A stretch of DNA of 64,000 nucleotides. It comes from Locusta migratoria (Eukaryota; Arthropoda; Insecta; Orthoptera; Acrididae). The stretch covers positions 138,986,730-139,050,729 of the forward strand of contig CM048746.1 of the NCBI GenBank assembly GCA_026315105.1. Reading direction: 5' to 3'. Under the pieces are notes generated by a model. That model made no database searches. It was given only the letters and a program-made list of their open reading frames with translations, and was not told the origin of the DNA. Both the position numbers and the translations under genes were made by a program. This document shows positions 55,132 through 64,000 of this stretch, piece by piece (position 1 is the first letter of the stretch; every line of letters begins with the position of its first letter).

Positions 55132-55171
55132 GCCCACTTTTAGTGTTACTACCGTAACCTAAAGTGGGCCA
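55132..55171. repeat. Hairpin with 10-bp arms
   Basis: ggcccacttt pairs with aaagtgggcc across a 20-base loop. A related ggcccactttaggtta occurs at 24776. Confidence 0.75.
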
Positions 55172-55372
55172 ATAAATTAAAAGAATTTCTGAATGACAAC
55201 TCCTTCTTCTCACTGGATAAGTGTTTAGATATAAATTAGTAAATCTAAAAAAAAAGTGCCATGCAATATTTTGTGTAATGTAACGTCTTTTACAGCCACC
55301 ATTAACCTGACACATTCCACATAATTACGAAGTGTCATATTCATGATCTATGGAACAAGTATTAATCTAATC

Positions 55373-55696
55373 CAATCATTCAGTGATTCGACGTTGTTTT
55401 GTTCAGTTCAAAATACATGAGCAGGTGGCTCACGAACGTAGGCGTGTTGTAGGGTTTCAGCGAGGTCATTCCACTGCAACTTGTAGGTAGTAAATGGATC
55501 ACTTTGTGGATTCTATCCATTATTCGCTCAGTGTCTGTGTGTATATTGAGTTTCTCTTTGTACGCAGCGCTGTTTACCTTGCCCTCGACTAGCCATGTTG
55601 GTAAATGAAGCTTTGGGAATGCGGACCGTTGTGCGGACGCTTAGTTCCATTCTGATAATTTCAGTACACAGCTCACCTCAAAGCAACCAGTCTTTG
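55373..55696. other. No recognised gene
   Basis: Unassigned. Confidence 0.4.
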
Positions 55697-55707
55697 CCCT
55701 GTCAAGT

Positions 55708-55900
55708 TCAAATGTTTGTTAAGCTTATGGGACTTAACTACGGGGTCATCAGTCCCTAAACTTACAAACTACTTATGAACTACTTACGAACTAGGACGGC
55801 ACAAATATCCATGCCCCAGGGGGGATTCGAACCCCCGACCGTAGTGGCCGTGCTGACCGTGACTGGAGCGCCTCAGTCACCTCGGCCACCGCGCCCGGCA
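55708..55900 (-). mobile_element. tRNA-headed SINE, subfamily A
   Basis: A perfect 11-bp duplication, ccctgtcaagt, at 55697-55707 and 55901-55911. Very close to the copy at 33936 in sequence. Confidence 0.94.
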
Positions 55901-55911
55901 CCCTGTCAAGT

Positions 55912-57714
55912 GGTCACACGTTTTTCACATTTGCTTCGTCACTTCTTTTGTTTCTCTTTTAAATCAAATGTGAACCTATGCTTTACACCCTTCGACCATA
56001 GATATTGGTAGACTGGGCATGGCATTGCTTTCACGGTAACAACATCTATACATCTAAACCATTGCTTCGCCAACAGTCATATGATATTGTCCAGATTTGC
56101 TTATGAAATTACAAAGCGTTTTGTGTTAAGGGGAGTAATTATAAATTTCAAATACAAGTATTATCACTTTAAAAGTAGTCATTTCTCGCAAACTGCTAAG
56201 CAATTTTCTATGAACAGTGTTCGTGTTTATCGTATGAACCAACGAGACATGCTTGAATGTCTGAAGGACGTTCGAATTGGTTTCACCGGTAAAAACAGAG
56301 ACACTGCATATCGTATTTAAATGAGCTATACCGAGCCTTGCAACAAGTCTAATAAACATCTCTCCCTGTGCAGAACTTACGTGACTTGGGTATAGTAGAT
56401 ATTGTGCGGTAAATGGGAGGATAGCTTACTGGTTAACGTTGCCGCTCGCGAAAGACAACAAATCTGCGGTCCGGTACAGATTTTCAAATGTCACTCTTAA
56501 ATTACACAGCTAATGCTAACTCATATTCGCAATTCCGAATACAGTATCGGTTCCTTCTGAAGGAGATTTCCATCGATAGACACCGCAGGGGGAACAAAAA
56601 TTTCATTTCAAATTATCGATAAAAAAATCTAAAATATTATCACATTCTAGTCGTGAAGAGGTAAAAATTTATGTTACGTTTAACACCATGAGAGATGTTT
56701 TACAGTTAGAAACTAAGTTTTTGTCCTGAAGCTGAAGTCGCTCAAATATTCTTAGTTTATGCCTTAATTGAAAATGACCGCACTTAGCGACTTCCAAAAA
56801 AAACTTAACGTATAATTTAAAATCTTTGTGAAAAATTCTATCGCTAATACCCGCTACAAAATGATGGAGAGAAAAAAAGTTTATCGCTTACTACATTTTC
56901 GCTGATTATGTTGACAAACGTGAGCAGATGCTGTGACGTTTTAATTTATTACTTTTCGGTTACTACTTTATTCGCAACATACTCTGCAGACAGTATCTAC
57001 ATATATCAGTAAATGTACTTGCAAAATTGTATCATTGTATGGCACATGGTTGAGGAGATGTGATAGACGCTTCAAAAACTGCCTTCTGCTTGCATTGGCA
57101 TGAAGTAGAACTCAACATTGAGCGTACAGTTTATCACTTCTTTGGTTCTAACGCTATTCGTGACACATTTTGCATCTAGGAAATCAGCATGTCTCAGTGA
57201 ACACACCGCAAAATGATTACTATATAGCAAATAGTTTACTAGATAGGTGGTATACAAAGGGTGGTTTTGCGTAAATTGGACCATGACTTACCCATTTTCC
57301 TCACCTAGGTTTTGTACCGGTCACGCATAGACTTTTATGTGTTTCAGCATCGGTCTGATGAGAAGTACTGCTTTGTGATCCACCTGTATGGTTCAGCGTA
57401 TGCTTTTGCCTTTTATCTTCTACAGCCTATCTGAATCTTTTATGACGTGAGAAACGAGCTGGTCTGTAGCTTTTAAGTATATTAGTTTTGGTGCCTCTCA
57501 ATATACACATAGGGTATAGGAAGTAATAATGATTTCACTCCATTTTGGCCGTCGGCTTCAGCAACAGAGTTTGAACATATTTTTTAAAGAAAGCAGGTCA
57601 CGGTTACAGAAATTTAATTAACGTATTTATTTTGCAGTTGAGGGCGACCTTTCTGCCTAATCGGCCAATAAAGGGCATTAAAATCAATCCGTGATATATA
57701 ACAGCCATTCGTCA
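55912..57714. other. Mostly unannotated; one worn tRNA-like segment
   Basis: At 56412-56485 gatagcttactggttaacg and ccggtacagattttcaa resemble the repeat at 4812. The remainder is AT-rich without a supported gene. Confidence 0.4.
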
Positions 57715-58485
57715 AATATATAAAGTGATCTGCGTGCATAGTATGGAATCCATATGTCGCCATTTCTCTTGTAGTCTGGTCCAGAGATGATTAACGTTGG
57801 TAATACGCATTGATTTAATTCCTCTATCCAAGTGATCCCAAAGCAGTTCAATAGGATTACAGTCGGGGAATTGGGGAGGCCAAATCATATTTTTCACTTC
57901 CTACTTTTTTTTCTAAATTAACCAAATACGCTTTACATACTTTTGAAGTGGATTTACGAGCGTTATCTTGCAGTATGACGAATCCATTGTTACTCAAAGC
58001 TCGTCCACGTGGCTTTTCATGATTCTGTAGAATCCAATGGTAATCCACTTTCTTCATTTTACTGTTTATTAGTATAAGATCACCAGTGTTACTGCCTCCG
58101 AAATATCCTAAGGCCATGAGGGAACGCCGCGGCGGAGCGCATTGAGGCTCTATGCTACGATGTGCGAGGCCATTCCCCGTCGGGGGTTCGAATTCCCCCT
58201 TCGGGCATTGATGTTTGTGCCGTCTTTAGTATAAGGTAGTTCATAACTTTAGGGACTGATGACACCGCAGTTAACATTTTGAACATGAGGGAATCCCTTC
58301 CGTGCTTTATTGTCAGAGATACAAATTGGCGTAACATTCGTTCACCTGGCACCCGGCGTACAAACTTGTGTCACTTTGTGCCAAAGCCTCAAATTTGTTT
58401 CAGTGAAAAGTACCTTTTTCCACCGATTTACTGCCCAACTTTCATATTGTCTTGCCTAGTGTAGTCTCATCTTCCTTTTAAATAG
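57715..58485 (-). pseudogene. Tc1-like transposase relic, split by a SINE
   Basis: On the minus strand: a RQYESW-like start, an altered FTETNL for the first catalytic Asp box, KFVRRVPGERMLRQF, then past the SINE MALGYFGGSNTGDLILINSK. NGFVILQDNARKSTSKVCKA carries the second catalytic Asp, and MIWPPQFPDCNPIELLWDHL has the final Glu of a DD34E enzyme. The C-terminal WTRLQEKW block follows. A frameshift at about 57900 and one at the SINE site break it. It is a different family from those at 9190 and 62559. Confidence 0.82.
58125..58283 (+). mobile_element. tRNA-headed SINE, subfamily B, shortened tail
   Basis: A perfect 10-bp duplication, catgagggaa, at 58115-58124 and 58284-58293. Confidence 0.93.
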
Positions 58486-58713
58486 CTATATGTAATAGTT
58501 TTTTAGTCGCTTCACGCCCGTTAACGTCTTTTCAAAGTACTTATTCTCTGATTTTCGCTATTATGGTTTGTTTTGAAGTGATCCCGTTTACTTGTGACTT
58601 CTATATATATTTGTGAACACATTTTGAAGTGACTTTTGGCCTACCCTTTCGAGGTTGGTCCATATTCTTGCCAGTATCCACATTTCAATGCAAGGTATGA
58701 TGGGCACATCCGA

Positions 58714-58914
58714 TGTCGCGCTGGAGTGGCCGAATGTTCTAAGGCTCCTTGCTGCAGAGCGTGCGGTTGCTCGCCGTCTGAGGTTCGAGTCCTCCCTGGT
58801 ATGTGTGTGCGTGTGTGTGTATGTGTGTGTGTGTATGTGTGTGTGTGTGTGTCTGTGTCTGTGTTTTGTCCTATGAAGTCCCATAGATTTAAAAACATTT
58901 GAACATTTGATTTC
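58714..58914 (+). mobile_element. tRNA-headed SINE, subfamily B, with (TG)n
   Basis: Flanked by ggcacatccga (58703-58713) and a near-match at 58915-58925. An imperfect TG/TATG tract at 58800-58865 lies right after the B-box (ggttcgagtcc). Part of the middle is missing before gaagtcccatag. Confidence 0.88.
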
Positions 58915-58925
58915 GGCACATCGGA

Positions 58926-59404
58926 ATGAAATATGTTTTCTGCGTGCTATTTATTGCATAGTAAGACAGAATTACAGAACGTTTTTCTGTTGTTAGCTCC
59001 TTTGTTCACCCCTTTATCGATGTTCACACTGAGAACTCAATAAATTTCAGTCTTTGTTATCTCGTGTTGAGCTACACGCCGATTTTTAACAGTATTCCTA
59101 TTCCCATGTTTGTTGACGTACCATGAACGCCATATGATCAGGGAAGATTATATTATACCACCACAATACAATATTGGCGACATGCAATGCTCGGAATTTG
59201 AACAGTATATTAACGGAAAGTCGCGTTTTGAACGATTTCATTTATGAAAACGTGGAGTACTACTCTCAAACGTTATATTGAGCATGATACTGGAAAAAAA
59301 ATATAGCTAATCATTTGTTAACCTGATAACTAGCTTTTTGTCTTGCTTTCAGGGCGTTCGAAAACTTCTGAGGGCTACTGGACATACACTGTATATATGA
59401 GTAG
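58926..59404. other. No recognised gene
   Basis: AT-rich. Nothing supported. Confidence 0.4.
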
Positions 59405-59880
59405 TGTTCCAATAGGAGGGTACGAGACAACACCGTGAAGTCTTTATTTGAAAGTAATCACCATAGGCCTGAGCACAACTATTCCCCTGTTTAACGAGCT
59501 GAAGAATTCCCTGTTCGCAGAATTCCTGTGGCCGTGACAGGAGCCAGTCCTCTACTGTTTCTTTCAGTTCGTCATCAGAGTTGAAACGCTTCCCTTTGAA
59601 TTTTTTTAAATTTTTAAGCGGACCAAAAGGATGGAAGTCATAGGGCTACATACCCGGGCTGTAAAGCTGATGTCCAAGCAGCTCGCACTTGAACTTGGCC
59701 AGTACACTTCGTGTGACCCTGGAGACGTGTGGACGCGCGTTATATGGAGCAGAATCACATGTGTTGAGACACTGTGTCACTGGCCGTACGGAATGTGTAG
59801 GGGCAGGTTCGTCATGCTGAAACTATATACGAGCTCGTGTTGCCAAAGGCATATCCTCCACGTATCTTGGCAACACATTT
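59405..59880 (-). pseudogene. Mariner-like transposase C-terminal half
   Basis: On the minus strand: NARPHVSRVTRSVLAKFKCE with the second catalytic motif (Asp side worn, YNARPH for DNARPH), LGHQLYSPGM, then DFHPFGPLKN, KGKRFNSDDELKETVEDWLL, PQEFCEQGILQLVKQGNSCA and GDYFQIK at the end. A T/A-rich insertion and a stop interrupt the third catalytic region. The N-terminal half is missing where the SINE begins. Confidence 0.78.
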
Positions 59881-59881
59881 A

Positions 59882-60235
59882 ATTCAAATGTTTCTAAATC
59901 TAAGGGACTTAACTGCTGCCATTATCAATCTCTATGCTTACAAACTACTTAACAACAAAGGATAACAAATACACGCCGGCCGCGGTGGCCGAGGGGACTG
60001 AGGCGCTCCAGTCACGGTCTGCACGGCCACTACGGTTGGAGATTCGAATCCCCCCTCGGGCATGTATATTTGTGCCGTCCTTAGGATAAGCTAGTTGATA
60101 AGTAGTTATGTTCCATAAGCTATACATACATTTGAACAAATACATCCATGCTCGAGGGACTCGAACCTCCGGCGGCGAGGAACCACGCGTTTCGAAGCAT
60201 GGCGCCTTAGAGCGCTCGGTCACTCAACCGCGACA
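59882..60235 (-). mobile_element. SINE (subfamily B), split by another SINE
   Basis: Tail at 59882-59973, head at 60145-60235 (ggactcgaacctcc, ending caaccgcga). Confidence 0.88.
59974..60134 (+). mobile_element. tRNA-headed SINE, subfamily A, inserted in a SINE
   Basis: A perfect 10-bp duplication, aacaaataca, at 59964-59973 and 60135-60144. The central tail is shortened, losing the hairpin. Confidence 0.93.
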
Positions 60236-60880
60236 AAATATTTTGAAAAAATAAAGATACCGTTTCCCATTAAGTCGGGCATCTAAAAGAAAAATAAATA
60301 ATAATAAAACTGTACCGATGACTTGGTCATCAATAATTCCGCACCACAAGTTAACTAATAAGCCTCGTGGAAAATTCGTTTCCACAGTATCGTGTACATT
60401 TTCTTCTGCCCATACATAATAGTTGTGGGTGCTGTTGATTCCTTTGCGGATAAATACTGAGCCATCGATGAACAGTATATGTCGAATTAATCGATAATCC
60501 ATTGAGAGAATTTTTAGCGTGCGGCAGCATCTCCATCATTCAGATGTTGAATACTCTGCCGATGAAATGGATACAGGCCTTTCTCGTGTACTGTGCGTGT
60601 TACACGTGTTTGTGAAATAGCAAGTTGGAGAGGAATTCTTCTAGAGTTAGTAGCTGAAGAATGCTCTCAACTTCATTAAGAGTATGTTCTGCGTGACGAT
60701 CATAGTCAATATTTACGCTGGGAAGCGTACCTCGCTCATGCAATCCATGAAATAACCTATCCTGGCACTCTGCGATTCGGAAGTCGTGCTGATATTCTCG
60801 CACAGGAGCTTTTGAATTCTCCTTGGGCAAACCATAGACAGACAGCATACTTCGCACATGTGAAGATCATTGGGATTTTC
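60236..60880 (-). pseudogene. Transposase relic, Tc1/mariner-like with DUF4817-type N-terminus
   Basis: The minus-strand N-terminal frame (60600-60857) reads MLSVYGLPKENSKAPVREYQ then FRIAECQDRLFHGLHERGTL, the pattern of the DUF4817 DNA-binding domain of insect transposase-like proteins. The catalytic part (60236-60560) reads RHILFIDGSVFIRKGINST, YVWAEENVHDTVETNF, VNLWCGIIDDQVIG. FIDGS stands where relatives have a DES or DEA catalytic box. The linker between the two is worn and a stretch of about 100 residues is missing, as is the C-terminus. Inactive. Confidence 0.68.
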
Positions 60881-61171
60881 ACTACATTATATTCTTAGTT
60901 CTCATAACAACACTGTAGTATACTGCACTGCGACAAGAAATGTCGGAGATCTGAGGTAAACAACTGCACCCTGCGCAAGTGAACTGCGTGCTGACAGTTA
61001 GTGAAGAAGACGCTACACTTCTCCCGTTGCTCATTGTTTTCATTTGTTTACCGGGTAACGCTTAAGAAAAGGGCGTATTTTGTTAGAAGCCTTTTTTTCA
61101 GAATCATGGGTAGATTGACCCCTCCCGCAAAGCATGTGCCTTTCTTTCCGACTCACCCTGTATATGTATAT

Positions 61172-61216
<45 letters not shown>

Positions 61217-62558
61217 TAACTGATGTTATTTTTACAAAATCATTTCATTTTTTTCGCACACTGAAGTTGAGTTCTTGTTTTTAATTTTTCATGTGTTGAT
61301 AAGTTTTTTATTTCATTTTCTCTCTTTGATGGTTAAAAAGCCGAAAGCCTTTATCAGTTCATATAAAATAGCATGCGACCAACGCACTGACTTTTAAGCT
61401 CTAATTGGAAAGTGTCCTAAATAAACTCTTAAAATTAGTGTAAGCGACTGAAACGGTCGTATAGTTCCATTGTAGGTTGCCCCTCTAACGATTTCGAGAG
61501 GCAGCAAAAATGAAATTTTCTATGTTTCATGTAGTTATTGATCAAATTTATTTAAAACAACTTTTCAGTGTAATCAGTAAGATTTACTAGAATCATATGT
61601 TGAAGGTATAATACCATAAGTGATTATTTTTTATCTTTTTGTTCTGAATTGACACGGAGTTGCCATGAAAACAATTTTGGCATGTTTGTTTTATAAAGCG
61701 TAGCGATATGGGTTTGCTGCTACCATCTCATTAACCCCCCCCCCCCCCATTATTAAGATTTGGAACTTCAGAGATATAACAAACATAAACATCGTATGCA
61801 TATAGGTGTCAATTTGTGTTTTTATGTTTTTCCCTCAATATTTACTTACTGTGCCTATAAGCTTTTTTCACAAAATAACTGCTTCGCACAGCTAAGAAGG
61901 TTGAGAACCGTTGATTTTGAAGATATAACGTTAAAAATATTTTAGACATACTAGTTCAATTTATTTTATTTTATTTAATTCGGGTCGGGCTTACTGGCCC
62001 CAGTAACAGTTGCTACAGTAGTGACGGCTCCAGGATAGCCCATATGGGTCGGCAAACCACTTAACCGGTAAGTGTTCCCGGCAATCTACACCTAAGGCTG
62101 ACTTGAGGCTACACACGTTCAACCAAAAAGCCTAGCCATTTCCTGGTACGCCAAGGATGACTACATCATCGACAACAGCATACCTAATGTGCACTAGTTG
62201 TTGTTGCTGGAGCTAGACGCAAACACAGAGTGCTGCCAGACAGCACTGCAGGAAGTGTGACCACTCTCCCACCGCATTGGCTGGGGCCGGCAATGTCCAG
62301 GCGCGCAACTGGCCCCACCGTCAGTTCGCCTATGGGAAGACACGTGTCCAGACGAAGACTATCCTCACTTTGGATTTTCACTCGGTTCCTCATCGACTCT
62401 GACTCTGGACTACGGACTTCATCTTAGGACTGTTCTTTGGCGAACATAAAAAAAGCAGGCCTTGTGGACTCTTAACTTTTCGTGTATTGACTTTTCTTTC
62501 GTTAACACAGTAGGAACATGGTTTATGTTTAATTTCCCTATGTCGTCTTGTCACAAAC
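60881..62558. other. Mostly unannotated
   Basis: gactcaccctgtata near 61150 resembles the end of the foldback at 41798 and may be another copy's terminus. A (TG)n tract follows at 61174-61215, and a C-run at 61736-61748. 61975-62440 is moderately GC-rich and not recognised. Confidence 0.45.
61174..61215. repeat. (TG)n microsatellite
   Basis: About 20 TG units beside the foldback-like terminus. Confidence 0.96.
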
Positions 62559-63951
62559 CACTCCTGACCATTAAAATTGCTACACCACGAAGATGACGTG
62601 CTACTGACGCGAAATTTAACCGACAGGAAGAAGATGCTGTGATATGCAAATTATTAGCTTTTCAGAGCATTCACACAAGGTTGGCGCCGGTGGCGACACC
62701 TACAACGGCTGACATGAGGAAAGTTTCCAACCAATTTCTCATACACAAACAGCGGTTGATCGGTGTTGCCTGGTGAAAAGTTGTTGTGATGCCTCGTATA
62801 AGGATGAGAAATGCGTACCACCACGTTTCAGACATTTATAAAGGTCGGATTGTAACCTATCGCGATTGCGGTTTATCGTATCGCGACACTGCTGCTCGCA
62901 TTGGTCGTGATCCAATGACTGTTAGCAGAATAGGGAATCGATGGGTTCAGGAGGGCAATACTGAACGCCGTGCTGGATCCCAACGGTCTCGTATCACTAG
63001 CAGTTGAGATGACGGACATCTTATCCGCATGGCTGTAACGGATCGTGCAGCCAAGTCTCGATCCCTCAGTCAACAGATGGGGACGTTTACAAGACAACAA
63101 CCACCTGCACGAAACAGTTCGACGACGTTTGCTGGAGTATGGACTATCAGCTCGGAGACCATGACTGCGGTTACCCTTAACACTGCATCTCAGACAGGAG
63201 CGCCTGCGATGGTGTACGCAACGACGAACCTGGGTGCACGAATGTCAAACGTCATGTTTTCGGATGAATCCAGGTTCTGTTTACAGCATCATGAAGGTCG
63301 CATCCGTGTTTGGCGAAATAGAGGTGAACGCACATTGGATGCTTTGTCGTCGCCATACTGGCGTATCAGCCGGCGTGATGGTATGGGTGGCATTGATTAC
63401 ACGTCTCGGACACCTCTTGTTGACATCGATGGCACTTTGAACCATGGCCGTTACATTTCAGACGTGTTACGACCCGTGGCTCTACCCTTCATTCGATCCC
63501 TGCGAAACCCTACGTTTCAGCAGGATAATGAACGACCGAATGTTGCAGGTCCTATACGGGCCTTTCTGGATACGGAAAATGTTCGACTGCTGCCCTGGCC
63601 AGCACATTCACCAGATCTCTCACCAGTTGAAAACGTCTGATCAATGGTGGCCGTGCAACTAGCTCGTCACAATACGCCAGTCACTACTTTCGATGAACTG
63701 TAGTATCGAGTTGATGCTACATGGGCATCCGTACCTGTGCACGCCATCCAAGCTCTGTTTGACTCACAGCCGAGGCGTGTCAAGGCCGTTATTACGGCCA
63801 GGGGTGGTTGTTCTGATTTCTCAGTATCTACATTTTCATGTAATTTGGTTGCATAATCACAAGTCAGTTCCAGTATAACATATTTGTCCAATGAATACCC
63901 GCGTATCATCTGCATTTCTTCTTGGTGTAGCAGTTTTAATGGCCAGCAGTG
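62559..63951 (+). mobile_element. Full-length Tc1-like transposon
   Basis: Inverted ends: cactcctgaccattaaaatt then gctacacca at left; tggtgtagcagttttaatgg then ccagcagtg at right. Length 1.39 kb, normal for a Tc1-type element. I recall very similar ends as common in orthopteran genomes. A TA duplication is not clear. Confidence 0.88.
62786..63865 (+). pseudogene. Tc1-like DD34E transposase, broken
   Basis: It starts MPRIRMRNAYHHVSDIYKGR and has the two helix-turn-helix parts (CGLSYRDTAARIGRDPMTVS, then RWVQEGNTERRAGS). A stop at 63005-63007 interrupts it. The frame resumes MAVTDRAAKSRSLSQQMG. A shifted stretch at about 63100-63230 follows, then VMFSDESRFCLQHHEGRIRV with the first Asp. FQQDNERPNVAGPIRAFL has the second Asp but worn neighbours, and LPWPAHSPDLSPVENV has the Glu, followed by a TGA where relatives have Trp. 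The C-terminal block (VKAVITARGGCS) is still readable to about 63810. It would cut and paste the element if intact; several lesions make it inactive. Confidence 0.88.
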
Positions 63952-64000
63952 TGTTATCCCGGGACATATACATGTTTCCTGAACTTGAAAGACTAACTGA

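Larger units (their letters stand above)
53090..55372 (+). pseudogene. CR1/Jockey-group LINE reverse transcriptase, second family
   Basis: Frame 53334-53711 gives DRLKYAIVKPLHKK, NNYRPISLLTALSKIF, CHFGFQKGFPTENAIHAL and FCDLSKAFDCVNHGVLLDKL. Frame 53817-54158 gives MPQGSVLGPLLFLIHINDW and VLFADDTNIVIT (FADD at 53910-53921), then KWFSANGLSLNFDKTQNIQF. A worn C-terminal region continues to about 54560 (YNTRRKDDLHYVGLNLSL). The 3' end resumes after the repeat at 54605 and finishes with attcatgatctatggaac then aagtattaatctaatc. Both catalytic Asp are present but stops (after VHE at 53711 and others) kill it. No endonuclease remains. Confidence 0.83.

Noticed and set aside
1..64000. CRISPR array or prokaryotic operon
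   Set aside because: No regularly spaced repeats with unique spacers; content is typical of a eukaryotic repeat landscape.

Overview
This window looks like repeat-dense insect intergenic DNA, most likely from an orthopteran such as a locust or grasshopper (Schistocerca-like). That identification is inference: it rests on the tRNA-headed SINE family present about 30 times and on RTE, CR1-like, I-like, mariner, Tc1, Helitron and foldback sequences of the kind I recall from locust genomes. No host protein-coding gene could be supported. Almost every long or motif-bearing reading frame belongs to a transposable element, and most are broken.

Layout. 0-4.8 kb: an antisense LINE relic split by a SINE, a decayed RTE copy, then a small Helitron with both termini. 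4.8-9.2 kb: a tRNA-like sequence, a 5S rRNA-like pseudogene, another RTE relic and SINEs. 9.2-13.5 kb: a Tc1-like relic, then a foldback element with tRNA-like sequence in both arms, itself hit by SINEs, a Harbinger-type MITE, an RTE fragment and a probable LTR. 13.5-17.5 kb: a GC-rich island, two mariner relics and a CR1-like fragment. 17.5-20.5 kb: a near-complete RTE element whose ORF2 carries one stop codon. 20.5-34 kb: a second tRNA-headed repeat, a GC-rich palindrome, a Helitron-like element, LINE fragments and microsatellites.

34.7-42.4 kb is the clearest structure: a full-length, apparently intact I-like LINE (ORF1 with zinc knuckles; ORF2 with endonuclease, reverse transcriptase and RNase H), flanked by a 13-bp target duplication. 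It sits inside a SINE, which sits inside a foldback element, which lies between inverted arms that carry tRNA-like sequence. 42.4-64 kb: nested SINE pairs, a YADD-type LINE relic, a GC-rich foldback inserted in another foldback, a TIR element with about 30-bp inverted ends (three copies in the window), CR1-like LINEs, and several Tc1/mariner-superfamily relics including one full-length but broken Tc1.

The elements work as a layered ecology. LINEs supply the machinery, SINEs supply most of the insertions with 7-13 bp duplications, and foldback elements provide landing sites. Paralogous copies inside the window act as empty-site controls, which fix several insertion boundaries exactly. The I-like ORF2 is the only multi-domain enzyme here that appears capable of function. 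A 3' hairpin of the same design is visible in this LINE and in both SINE subfamilies.
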